Shown here: piece after piece, positions 8,243 through 16,835 of the stretch
Numbering within the stretch: position 1 is the stretch's first letter
Layout of the letters: every line of letters starts with the position of its first letter
Source: Thermohalobaculum sp039821125
GTDB lineage: Bacteria; Pseudomonadota; Alphaproteobacteria; Rhodobacterales; Rhodobacteraceae
Direction of reading: 5' to 3'
Assembly: GCA_039821125.1 (NCBI GenBank)
Contig: JBCBOR010000017.1
Location: forward strand, 6,119-70,118
Length of the DNA: 64,000 bases
The notes under the pieces: model-generated
What the model saw: the letters and a program-made list of their open reading frames with translations, nothing else
Database searches by the model: none
What the model was told of the DNA's origin: nothing
Program-made: the position numbers and the translations under genes

Positions 8243-9943
8243 TCACTGGAACAGGCGCAGGCTTTGGGTCAGCCTGGTGATTTTCGTGAACGTGACGCTG
8301 AGATCCTTGCCGGTCGACACATCGAAGAAATCCGCCGGTTCCGACGCGCAGAACTGGAGCAGCTCACGCGCACCATCCGCCAGTTCGTCATCCGCCTTGA
8401 AGCCGAAGGCGATGGTGAACACCCGGATATTGGCGGCGTGCGCCAGCGTGCAAAGGTTGCGCACCTGTTGCTGGCGCAACTGCTCATCCGCCGTGCGGGC
8501 GGTGTTCGATGGCAGCGTCGAGAGCGCCTGGAAGTTTTGCGGGTTGCTCGTCAGCAGCAGATTGTTCGACCGGAACGCCCCACCGACAAGATCAAGTTTC
8601 TCGTCGACATCATCGGGGTCGTTCTTGTCAAAGCTGAACCGGTCGCGATCTTCTTCGGTTTCCAATTCGCTGGCGAGAGGACGGTTCTGATACCGAACAC
8701 GGCCATCCGTCATCAGGATCAGGGTTTTCGATGTTGTGTTGAACGGCGCTGGCCGGCCTTCGAACGCGTCCGGGACGTGATCATCCACAATCAACCGGCT
8801 GACGAGATCCGAGCTATCGGGTGATAGAAGGCCCAGCCCCCACTTCAGCCCGTTCTGAATGCCGGTGCCATCATGGCCATGGAAGCCGGCAACCACCTGC
8901 GTGAGTTCAGCGGCGTTGTTCGAGAACGGAACCAGCGCCTGGCTGTCCTCTGGGCACCAACCCCATTCAGTGTCATTTCCGCCGTCCGGGTCGAACGGGG
9001 CTGTCTGGCCGCGCAGCCGTTCGTAGAAGAAGTTCTGGAAGTGCGGCACCTGATCGCTCGACCCGGGGGTGGGCAGGTTCAACGTATTGAAGGCGGTCGC
9101 ATCATCAAACTCGATGCAGGACGAGTTGTTGTGGTCGCGCACACCGCCGGTGAACTGGCTGAAGATCGACTCGTCCTGGACCACAAAGCCGCCTGCGCCA
9201 TCGTCGCGTTCAACCGCGCCGAAGCGCCCGACATTCACATGACCGGAATACGGCACCAACGAGATCGACGTGCCGCCCTGTCCCGGACCACCAAGATTGT
9301 CGTTGATGAAGTCGATCGCAGCCGCCTTCATCACCTCGAGGCGCGTATCTTCCGTAACGCCATCCTTGCCGAGGGTGGTCTCACGCGCCATCGATGCGGA
9401 GATGTCGAGAACCAGCGAAATCTCGCTGTTGTTCACGACCGAGCGGCCCTCGTTCGCCGAGGCTTCCGCTGCCACCAGCAGTTCCGGCAGACCGATGAGG
9501 TTCAGGAAGGATGTGTTGAAAATGAACGATGCGTCCGCGACGACCACGCTGCTGAGGGGATCGCCGTCGGTGTCGAAGGAGACACCGGACTGGTCATCGT
9601 CGAACTCGACGGTTGCCTCGGCCTGATTGAATGTGCGGGTATTGACGTAGCGGTTGATCACGCCCTCTCGCGTGAACGCCTCGCCCGGGTCAGATGATCC
9701 GCTTTGCTGGAAGGTCGCACCGGCGAAGTCATTCGCTTCGAAAGACGTCGCTGCGAGCACACCGCGATCCAGAGCGTTCTGCAGATCTGCGCGGTTTGCT
9801 TCGTGGCGGATCAGATCGATGCCAAGCCCGGTCGTGAAGACCAGGGCAACGAAGCTGGGCAGCATGAAGTTGGTGATGTCGCCGCGCTCGTCACGATAGA
9901 ACCTTGCGACAGTGCCGACGACGGCATTTCTCCGGAAATCCAT
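8243..9943 (-). CDS. TadG-like protein with vWA domain
   Basis: A 566-residue protein with the TadG arrangement. The N-terminal Flp/TadE-like helix follows RDERGDITNFMLPSFVAL (about residues 17-40), and the next segment GIDLIRHEANRADLQNALD is typical of TadG. A large von Willebrand A domain begins near residue 170 with the MIDAS motif VLDISASM (DxSxS) and has a later LILMTDG strand. The C-terminal part (FTIAFGFKADDE, LLQFCAS) closes the vWA fold. TadG is a pilus or surface-associated assembly factor of the Tad system. The ATG at 9943 follows AGAGGACAG; the longer in-frame start adds 42 unlikely residues. First gene of the three-gene unit; its promoter should lie in the long gap upstream. Confidence 0.82.
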   Translation of the reverse strand: MDFRRNAVVGTVARFYRDERGDITNFMLPSFVALVFTTGLGIDLIRHEANRADLQNALDRGVLAATSFEANDFAGATFQQSGSSDPGEAFTREGVINRYVNTRTFNQAEATVEFDDDQSGVSFDTDGDPLSSVVVADASFIFNTSFLNLIGLPELLVAAEASANEGRSVVNNSEISLVLDISASMARETTLGKDGVTEDTRLEVMKAAAIDFINDNLGGPGQGGTSISLVPYSGHVNVGRFGAVERDDGAGGFVVQDESIFSQFTGGVRDHNNSSCIEFDDATAFNTLNLPTPGSSDQVPHFQNFFYERLRGQTAPFDPDGGNDTEWGWCPEDSQALVPFSNNAAELTQVVAGFHGHDGTGIQNGLKWGLGLLSPDSSDLVSRLIVDDHVPDAFEGRPAPFNTTSKTLILMTDGRVRYQNRPLASELETEEDRDRFSFDKNDPDDVDEKLDLVGGAFRSNNLLLTSNPQNFQALSTLPSNTARTADEQLRQQQVRNLCTLAHAANIRVFTIAFGFKADDELADGARELLQFCASEPADFFDVSTGKDLSVTFTKITRLTQSLRLFQ

Positions 9944-10720
9944 CTCTGTCCTCTCATTTTCAGCACGCAGTCGACATCGAAAAACAGCTGGCCGACTCAG
10001 AACCCAAAACCCCGCGAACCCACCAAATACGGGACGCAGGAAACTCGCGTATTTTGACATTTTGGGCAAGACTTTGACCGTGGATTACGCGCAACACCTG
10101 ATAGTTTTCGCCCACCGACTGATAGATCCCGCGTCGCATCTCAGAATCCTGAATCTCGGAATGGTCGTTTTTTCAATTGGATACAGATGATTCGGAAACA
10201 AACGCCTGACCTTGGGGTATCAACGTACATGATTTGGGGCGAACTCAACCTGTGATTGATATTTTGGTTAATACGGCGGAATTAAGGCAAAATCTCTGCA
10301 AATCAAAAAGCGAATCAAGCTATTTCAAAGGTTTAGCGAGAGGTGGCAAAAGCAACTCTGTCGTGTGCCCCGCCTGTCTTTCCAGGTCAGCTCGGCACAA
10401 GTGCGCCACCGCCATACGAGACTGAATAATTTTAACCAAATCGTAACCAATCATTCTGACCCGGCCCGTAATGGGACCCGGCACCGCTCGGCCGGCACCG
10501 TCCCGCCACGATGCGCCCGGCTTGTACAGCAGCCCAATGGGGGCGTTGCATTCAAACCACACACAGCGCGCGCTGATGCCGTCACGCGCGCAACGGGCCG
10601 GGTGTGGAAAGCACGTGACATGGTCTGGTTTTGCCCCTATGAGACTGCGCCGGGCGATGCAGGTCAGTGCACGCCGGGCGGCACCTGAGGTCTCTTCCAG
10701 ATCAAGGACGGTGTACACAG
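9944..10720. other. Long intergenic region without a gene
   Basis: About 780 bases between the tadG-like gene and tRNA-Cys with no open frame that looks coded. The stretch from about 10,050 to 10,460 is clearly richer in A and T than its surroundings (for example AATTAAGGCAAAATCTCTGC near 10,280), as expected for promoters reading left into the pseudopilin genes and right into the tRNA. I see no convincing -35/-10 pair, hairpin with a T-run, or repeat array. Confidence 0.5.
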
Positions 10721-10794
10721 GGCGACGTGGCGGAGTGGCTACGCAGCGGATTGCAAATCCGTGTACCCCGGTTCGATTCCGGGCGTCGCCTCCA
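10721..10794 (+). tRNA. tRNA-Cys (GCA)
   Basis: A 74-base cloverleaf: acceptor stem GGCGACG pairs with CGTCGCC, the anticodon stem GCGGA/TCCGT encloses the loop TTGCAAA with anticodon GCA at 10753-10755, and the T arm reads CCCCGGTTCGATTCCGGG. The discriminator base is T, the main cysteinyl-tRNA synthetase identity element, and the 3' CCA is encoded. Single tRNA, no integrase beside it. Confidence 0.98.
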
Positions 10795-11037
10795 ACGAAA
10801 TGACCGAACCAAGAACTCCAGAACGCCATTGACCGCGTGCCGTGTCAGATGAATTGCGCGCATCCAGGTTTTCCTGTGCCATCATCAGCGACGCCGTTGG
10901 ACACAACGGATCACAGGTCAATCCGAGTGATCTCCTGACCGAGACAGGCGCATCGACTGATCGTGATAGGGTGCAAACAACAGCGATCTGTGTGAAGCTG
11001 TCGCCAAGAGACGTGCTCGGTCGGAAGAAGAAGGGCG

Positions 11038-11691
11038 GTGTGGCCCGTGTTGCAATCGTTGCCCGCGCGCCTTGCAGGGGCCTGCATTCTGCTGTTCACG
11101 CGCATTGTGACCGCTGCCCGCGCAATCTGGGAGGGGATCGATCCAAGCCCCGGCCAGCGGGTCTATTTCGCCAACCACTCCAGCAATGGCGACTTCGTTC
11201 TGATCTGGACGGTCCTGCCCCCGGCGCTTCGCGAGACCACGCGCCCGGTCGCGGCGGCTGACTATTGGCTGACCTCGAAGCTGCGTGCCTTCATCGGGCG
11301 CGACGTCTTCCGCGCGGTGCTGATCGACCGCAACCCCGAGACGCGGACCGAAGACCCTGTCGGTCAAATGGTCGAGGCCCTGGATGACGGGTCCTCTCTG
11401 ATCCTGTTCCCGGAGGGCACGCGGAACGCAACCCCTGCCCGGCTGTTGCCGTTCAAGCCGGGCCTCTTCCACCTCGCATCCCAGCGCCCGACAGTCGATC
11501 TGGTCCCGGTCTGGATCACCAATCTCAATCACGTAATGCCAAAGGGCGAGATCGTACCGGTGCCGCTGCTCTGCACCGTCAGCTTCGGTGCACCGCTGCG
11601 CATCGAGGCGGACGAGCCAAAGCAGGCTTTCCTCGAACGCGCCGAGGCTGCTCTTCTTGCACTCGCGCCAGAGGAGGAGCCAGCCTCGTGA
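11038..11691 (+). CDS. PlsC-like 1-acyl-glycerol-3-phosphate acyltransferase
   Basis: A 217-residue acyltransferase of the PlsC/AGPAT family. The catalytic HxxxxD is at residues 47-52 (NHSSNGD) and the phosphate-binding FPEGTRN at about 125. A hydrophobic N-terminus suggests membrane association. The family transfers acyl groups to lysophosphatidate or related acceptors. Start is the GTG at 11038 after AAGAAGAAGGG. It heads a run of four overlapping or abutting genes with a CDP-diglyceride synthase-like enzyme and a CDP-alcohol phosphotransferase, which points to a dedicated lipid-making or lipid-remodelling unit rather than the housekeeping plsC. Confidence 0.85.
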   Translation: MWPVLQSLPARLAGACILLFTRIVTAARAIWEGIDPSPGQRVYFANHSSNGDFVLIWTVLPPALRETTRPVAAADYWLTSKLRAFIGRDVFRAVLIDRNPETRTEDPVGQMVEALDDGSSLILFPEGTRNATPARLLPFKPGLFHLASQRPTVDLVPVWITNLNHVMPKGEIVPVPLLCTVSFGAPLRIEADEPKQAFLERAEAALLALAPEEEPAS

Positions 11692-12629
11692 CGATGCATG
11701 AAGAGTTCCTGCTCCTGATGGCAGGGGTGCTGTCGATCCTGATCGTCGCGTCGATTGTGGGGGCGATCCTGCATCACCGCCTGAACGCCGATCGCACGAA
11801 CGACACGGTCGAGAACCTCAACGCCCGCATCGTCGCCTGGTGGGCGATGGTCGTTCTGCTCGGGCTGGCATTTCTGGCCGGACCGACCGGCGTGCTCGTG
11901 CTGTTCGCGATCCTCTCATTCACAGCCTTGCGTGAGTTCCTGACCCTGACAGTCAAACGCCGGGGAGATCACTGGGCGCTGGCGGCGACCTTTTTCGTTG
12001 TCCTGCCGGTGCAGTACGTCCTGATCGCAATCGAATGGTATGGGCTCTATTCGATCTTCATCCCGGTCTATGCGTTCCTGTTCCTGCCGATCCTCTCGGC
12101 GCTCCGCGGCGATTCCGAGAACTTCCTCGGACGCGTCGCCGAGACACAATGGGGCCTGATGATCTGTGTCTTTGCCGCCTCGCACGTGCCTGCCCTGCTG
12201 ACGCTGAAGATCCCCGGCTACGAGGGGCAGTCGATCCTGCTGATCGCCTTTCTTGTGTTCACGGTGCAGTTCTCGGACGTCAAGCAATATGTCTGGGGCA
12301 AGCTGGCCGGCCGCCGGAAGATCGCGCCCCAACTGTCGCCATCGAAGACGTGGGAGGGATTTCTGGGCGGCACGCTGACCGCCTCGCTCGCCGGGGCCGG
12401 GCTCTGGTGGATGACACCGTTCACCCCGTGGCAGGCGTTCCTGATGGCGCTTGTGGTCACGCAGATGGGCTTTCTGGGCGGGCTGGTGATGTCGGCGATC
12501 AAACGCGACAAGGGAGTGAAGGACTGGGGCCATGTGATCGCGGGTCATGGCGGGTTCATCGACCGGCTGGATTCGGTGGTCTTCTCGGCCCCGATCTTCT
12601 TCCACCTGACGCGCTACTACTGGGCTTAA
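11688..12629 (+). CDS. Phosphatidate cytidylyltransferase family protein (CdsA/YnbB-like)
   Basis: A 313-residue polytopic membrane enzyme with about eight hydrophobic segments. The CdsA signature is clear near the C-terminus: SAIKRDKGVKDWGHVIAGHG followed by GFIDRLDSVVFSAP, and the preceding SPSKTWEGFLGG element is also intact. Reaction of the family: phosphatidate + CTP to CDP-diacylglycerol. The GTG start overlaps the acyltransferase stop (GTGA) and sits 8 bases after GAGGAGGAG, so it is preferred over the ATG six bases on. Architecture and operon partners resemble the E. coli ynbA/ynbB accessory pair rather than the essential cdsA next to dxr and rseP. Confidence 0.88.
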   Translation: MTMHEEFLLLMAGVLSILIVASIVGAILHHRLNADRTNDTVENLNARIVAWWAMVVLLGLAFLAGPTGVLVLFAILSFTALREFLTLTVKRRGDHWALAATFFVVLPVQYVLIAIEWYGLYSIFIPVYAFLFLPILSALRGDSENFLGRVAETQWGLMICVFAASHVPALLTLKIPGYEGQSILLIAFLVFTVQFSDVKQYVWGKLAGRRKIAPQLSPSKTWEGFLGGTLTASLAGAGLWWMTPFTPWQAFLMALVVTQMGFLGGLVMSAIKRDKGVKDWGHVIAGHGGFIDRLDSVVFSAPIFFHLTRYYWA

Positions 12630-12630
12630 G

Positions 12631-12993
12631 ATGAGTGTTTTCCGGTCGGATCTGGCGCATGGTCTGGGCGGGCTGATCCTGATGGGAGCTTGGGCCGCCT
12701 TTGCCAACCGCGCGCATCCCTGGCCCGCCCCTGCGATTGCCTTCGCCGTGCAAGGGGCGTTGACGGCGGGCATCACGCTGTTGCTGAAACATGCGGTGCA
12801 GACAATCGTGGTACGCCAGCCCGCGCGGCCCTTGCTGGCCCCGATCGCCGCGACCGGGATCTCCGGCAGCCTGCTCAGCATCACCCATCTGGTGGCCGGA
12901 ACGCCGGCTTTCTGGACGACCATCGCGGTCCCGTTCTGCATCGCGACAGGTTATGCGACTGTCTATACGTGGAGGCTTGTGACCGATGCCTGA
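12631..12993 (+). CDS. Small polytopic membrane protein
   Basis: A 120-residue protein with three or four predicted membrane helices (for example LILMGAWAAFANRA, AIAFAVQGALTAGITLLL, the stretch around ISGSLLSITHLVAG, and FWTTIAVPFCIATGYATVYT). No catalytic motif is visible and I do not recognise the family. It starts one base after the cytidylyltransferase stop and its end overlaps the start of the CDP-alcohol phosphotransferase by eight bases, so it must be co-translated with the lipid enzymes and may be an accessory subunit or flippase-like component. Confidence 0.75.
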   Translation: MSVFRSDLAHGLGGLILMGAWAAFANRAHPWPAPAIAFAVQGALTAGITLLLKHAVQTIVVRQPARPLLAPIAATGISGSLLSITHLVAGTPAFWTTIAVPFCIATGYATVYTWRLVTDA

Positions 12994-13618
12994 CCCATCG
13001 CGCCGCCCCTTGAAGTCGCGGGACACGGCACTGGCAGGCCGGATCGCCCGGGCATTGGTGCGGACATCGATCACGCCGAACCAGATCTCGGCCGCATCCA
13101 TGGTCTTCGCGGCTCTGGCGGGCGCGGCCTTCTGGCTTTCGGCAGGTGCGACCGGGTCGCTCCACGCTCTGTGTTTGATCACCGCCGCGATCGGGATCCA
13201 ACTGCGCCTGCTCTGCAATCTCTTCGACGGCATGGTGGCCATCGAAGGCGGCAAACAAAGCCCGACCGGCGCCTTCTGGAACGAGGCACCGGATCGGCTG
13301 GCCGACATTCTGATCCTGGTTGGCATGGGCTTGGGCACCGGGACGCCCTCGCTTGGCTGGGCAGCAGCGGCCCTGGCGGTGCTGACCGCCTACATCCGCG
13401 AGCTTGGCACGTCATCAGGACTGGATCCCGACTTTTGCGGACCGATGGCCAAGCCACATCGTATGGCGGCAGCGACCGCGTTCGCGGTTCTGGCCGCGCT
13501 GAGCGCCCTGCTCGGCTTTGATGTCGACCTTCTCGAGGTCGGCCTCTGGCTGATCGCCGTCGGTTCAGCCCTGACTGCTCTGCGGCGGAGCCTTCGCATG
13601 CTGTCGAAACTGCGCTGA
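12986..13618 (+). CDS. CDP-alcohol phosphatidyltransferase family protein
   Basis: A 210-residue membrane enzyme of the class that transfers a phosphatidyl group from CDP-diacylglycerol to an alcohol. The canonical motif DG-x2-AR-x8-G-x3-D-x3-D is recognisable but altered: the segment runs DGMVAIEGGKQSPTG, then AFWNEAPDRLAD. The usual Arg after Ala is Ile and the first Asp of the second half is Asn, while the outer aspartates are kept. From memory such variants with an EGGK and NEVPDR pattern occur in the YnbA-like branch, so it may be a coherent subfamily rather than a dead enzyme. Start ATG follows GGAGG. The acceptor alcohol is unknown. Confidence 0.82.
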   Translation: MPDPSRRPLKSRDTALAGRIARALVRTSITPNQISAASMVFAALAGAAFWLSAGATGSLHALCLITAAIGIQLRLLCNLFDGMVAIEGGKQSPTGAFWNEAPDRLADILILVGMGLGTGTPSLGWAAAALAVLTAYIRELGTSSGLDPDFCGPMAKPHRMAAATAFAVLAALSALLGFDVDLLEVGLWLIAVGSALTALRRSLRMLSKLR

Positions 13619-13693
13619 TATCCGCACCGGATGCTCGTCTGACCGCGCCGCCGGATCACAGCCCGCCAAAAGGCACCACAATCGGGGGCGCGT

Positions 13694-16609
13694 TCAGTTT
13701 CGCTGCTGCCAGGCCTTGAACCGCTGTTGGACAATCGCGGGCTTGCCGGCCAGTGACCGAGGGCATTGCTGGCCAACCACTGCGTCGACCCGTTTCCGGG
13801 ATGCCGCGCCCAGCGCCTCGTATTGGGTCAGGTAGCCGCTGCGCAACTGCGCGTACAATGCCCGATCCTCAAGCGAGGCAATGGCGTACTCGACGCAAAT
13901 GCAGGCTTCCGCCATGCTCGGAGAAACGATGACCTGATCGTATTTGCGCTGCCAGTCGGAGAGGCATCGCGCGTTGAAGTCAGCCCAATCCGTACCATCG
14001 GCGGGGCCTTTCTGAGCGGCAATCGACTGCGCAAGATCGGTCAGTCCGGCGATCCGGGCAATCTCTGCATCAAGCTTCAAGAAGGGTTCCGACCCGCAGC
14101 CATAGCTTTCGCGCAGGCGACGTACGACGTCTCGCGCACTGTTGTAGTATGCAGCCGCACGGGCCGTGTTGAGATAGCGCGACAGCAAGGGGCGGAAGGC
14201 GCGCCGGACCGGCATCTCGTCCTGAAACCGCTCGACCGTCTCGCCTTTCCAGTGACCGAACCCGTTCGTGGTCGTCGTGGTCAGGGTCGTGCTGAATTTC
14301 AGCGTGGTGCGATCGACGATGCAGGATGGCGCTCGCTCCGCCAAAGCCACGAGAACACCTGCCGCGAGACTTTCGGCATTCGGATCACCGGGTGTAAGCC
14401 CACCGACATAAAGCGCGCGCAAATCGGCAGAGGCATTGCGAAACGCCTCGGGCAACGCTGCACTCGCCACTGCCTTGCCGTCCGGGCGGTTGAGCAACGT
14501 CAGATATCCCGCCGTGAAGATCAGCGGCGCGTTGCTCATGACGATATCGAAAGGCCTCCGGTCGCCGGTTCGTTCAGCGAGAAAGCGGACATCGCGCGGC
14601 GGGCTGTTCGTCTGCAGCGTCAGCGCGCCGATGGCATCGACAACCGGGATCCTCTGCTTGCTGAAGGGCCGCGAGGCAACCGTGACGACATCGCCGACCT
14701 GAAGACCTGCCTGCTGTGTCGCGCTTCCGGATGCGAGCGCCTTGATCACAGCGGCGGAGGCGTTCTGTTCATCGAAATAGAGCCCTGTCCGCGCCGCAAC
14801 GGCCCGCAACGCTGCGGTCCGGCGGATGCTGAGCGTGTCCCCCATCCTGAGCCAGGGCGCATTCCGGATCGTGGGCCCGAGGGCAAGAGGATAGCCGTTG
14901 AACCGCAGAAAATCAGCCTCGCCCATGTTGGCGATGGCCTCCTCGAGGCAGGCTTCATCAGCGCAGGTGATCCGGCGCGTATGATCGCGGTCCGGATCGA
15001 TCGTGACCACGGGGGCGGTCATGCCGCTGTGGAGTTGCGAGCGCATCATCAGCGGGCTGCCCAGCGCAACGCGCCCGATGCGGAACCCGCCCGGCGTCTT
15101 CACGAACTCAACCCCAAGCCTGTCCAGCGCGGATGCCGGCCCCTGCAGAGGAATGGCCGCGCTGACATCGCTGACAAAGCGCGGGATGACGCCGTTGAGC
15201 GACGCCATCTCGGCGCTATGGCCGGTGATTTCATGCAGCCCCGCCGACGCGCGCCGCGTGCTTGGCGGTGCGAGATCCGCGGTGATCGCGGCGGACGCCG
15301 CGCTTGCCGCTTGCTGTTCCGCACGGGCCCTGGCATCCGCGGCGGCCTTCTCGGCCTTGGCGCGTGCTTCGGCCGCCTTCTGGTCACGCTGCCGTTTCGC
15401 TTCGGCCTCCGCGGCTGCCTGTTGCGCTTTGCGGCGATGCTCCTGTTGCAGCCTGATCTGCGCGAGGGAGGCAGCGGTTCGCTCGCGGTACGCCTCGGTC
15501 GCAGCGCGTGCGTTGCGATAGGCTTGTTCCAGACAGGGCCGCGCGGTGCCGCACTGACCCGCAATCCCGGAGATCAGGGTGCCGAGCACCCGTTCGGCCT
15601 GCTGGGCAAGGGCGGTGCCCTTGACCTCGGCACGCACGCTTTCGAGCCGGGCGCGCAAGTCGCTGTCCAACTCGGCGAGACCGGTGTCGCGACAGACCGT
15701 CTGCATCGTTGCGGACAGCGCACCGTCGCACGCCCCAGGATAGGCGTTGGATACAACGGGCGATGTCTGCGCGACATAGGCTGCATCCCATGCCGCGATG
15801 CGAGCCTCGAGCGTTTGTTGCAGGCAGGCCTTGTCCTGCGCACAGCGATAGAGCGTCTGCACCGTGCCCTGGTTCGGGCCCAACAAGGACTGCCTGCGCT
15901 GCGCTTTCGGCGCCCGGGCATAGGCTGCTGCGGCGGCATCGACCAGTTCCGCGCGGAGGGCGAGGATGTCAGGATCCTGACAATAGGGGCTGACCGCGCC
16001 GGGCTGGCAGGTCAAGCGAGCGATGTAGCGTGACGCAAGAACCCGGTCGGCATCGCTGGCCGGGCGCCGCTTGTTCGGGCGTGGTTTCTCCGGCTGGATT
16101 TGCTCCTTCGGCTTGATCTGCAGAAGCAACGCCGCGCTACTGCTGCAGGCGTTCTCCAGCCGCTCGATGTGCGGGCGCACGCCCTCCAGTGAGACCTTTT
16201 GGGGAACCGCGCCACCGTCAACCTCGACCAGCGTGACCTCCCGCGCGGATTTCAGCCCCTCGACGATGCGCTGATGGTTGGAAAGATCCAGAGCAAACCC
16301 GCTGCGATCAGGCAGCGCTTGCAGGTCGATCGGCCCCGAGGTCCACCCTCCGACAGTCAGCGAGATGCGCTTGGTCGCGTTCGTCGAGTAGCCCGGCCTG
16401 CCAAACATCACGGTCGACAAGTGCAGAGCGTCGTTCTGACCGCAGCCGATCGAGATCAACGAGCGCCCGAAGCTGCTGAAGACCACGCGCGGGTCGGTGC
16501 CGTCCTGATAGGCCCATCCGACCGTCTGAGCGGCATTGGCCTTGACCGCTGCTATCACCAGAAGAAAACAGCTTGTCAGGGCAAGCAACCCACACCGCAC
16601 GTTACGCAA
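13694..16609 (-). CDS. Large secreted multi-domain protein, LprI-like segment and PDZ-like domain
   Basis: A 971-residue protein of unknown function. Residues 1-27 are a Sec signal peptide (ending VKANAA). Residues 30-155 form a beta-rich domain with two cysteines. Residues 200-365 contain repeated cysteine pairs and an LprI/DUF1311-like stretch (ACDGALSATMQTVC, then LAELDSDLRARL). Residues 380-440 are a strongly charged Ala/Glu/Lys/Arg coiled coil. Residues about 610-700 resemble a PDZ domain (GSATQQAGLQVGDVVTVASR). The C-terminal 250 residues have four or five further cysteines. The composition fits a periplasmic or surface scaffold stabilised by disulfides. It is a single gene convergent with the lipid operon and divergent from the GlxA-type regulator. 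Confidence 0.75.
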   Translation of the reverse strand: MRNVRCGLLALTSCFLLVIAAVKANAAQTVGWAYQDGTDPRVVFSSFGRSLISIGCGQNDALHLSTVMFGRPGYSTNATKRISLTVGGWTSGPIDLQALPDRSGFALDLSNHQRIVEGLKSAREVTLVEVDGGAVPQKVSLEGVRPHIERLENACSSSAALLLQIKPKEQIQPEKPRPNKRRPASDADRVLASRYIARLTCQPGAVSPYCQDPDILALRAELVDAAAAAYARAPKAQRRQSLLGPNQGTVQTLYRCAQDKACLQQTLEARIAAWDAAYVAQTSPVVSNAYPGACDGALSATMQTVCRDTGLAELDSDLRARLESVRAEVKGTALAQQAERVLGTLISGIAGQCGTARPCLEQAYRNARAATEAYRERTAASLAQIRLQQEHRRKAQQAAAEAEAKRQRDQKAAEARAKAEKAAADARARAEQQAASAASAAITADLAPPSTRRASAGLHEITGHSAEMASLNGVIPRFVSDVSAAIPLQGPASALDRLGVEFVKTPGGFRIGRVALGSPLMMRSQLHSGMTAPVVTIDPDRDHTRRITCADEACLEEAIANMGEADFLRFNGYPLALGPTIRNAPWLRMGDTLSIRRTAALRAVAARTGLYFDEQNASAAVIKALASGSATQQAGLQVGDVVTVASRPFSKQRIPVVDAIGALTLQTNSPPRDVRFLAERTGDRRPFDIVMSNAPLIFTAGYLTLLNRPDGKAVASAALPEAFRNASADLRALYVGGLTPGDPNAESLAAGVLVALAERAPSCIVDRTTLKFSTTLTTTTTNGFGHWKGETVERFQDEMPVRRAFRPLLSRYLNTARAAAYYNSARDVVRRLRESYGCGSEPFLKLDAEIARIAGLTDLAQSIAAQKGPADGTDWADFNARCLSDWQRKYDQVIVSPSMAEACICVEYAIASLEDRALYAQLRSGYLTQYEALGAASRKRVDAVVGQQCPRSLAGKPAIVQQRFKAWQQRN

Positions 16610-16835
16610 CTGTCCGCCCCACCCCTGGTCACGACCAAGCGGGGCGCAGGTCGCCGCGCCCCACCTTCACAGTCGAGAGCATGGCACAGGTCTTCGCCGA
16701 GTCGCTACCGGCTGGGCGTGCCGGATGCGTCGTCTCCATGACGGCGGCCGTGCAGTCCGGTACATTGATGGGCTTGCGCTCTCACCACGGGCCCGCTCAA
16801 TCTGATCGCCAGACGAAAGAGGATGAACCTCGCCC

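Noticed and set aside
13766..16033. A 755-codon plus-strand open frame inside the large secreted protein gene.
   Set aside because: It is antisense to a gene with a signal peptide and coherent domains, and its composition is shadow-like.
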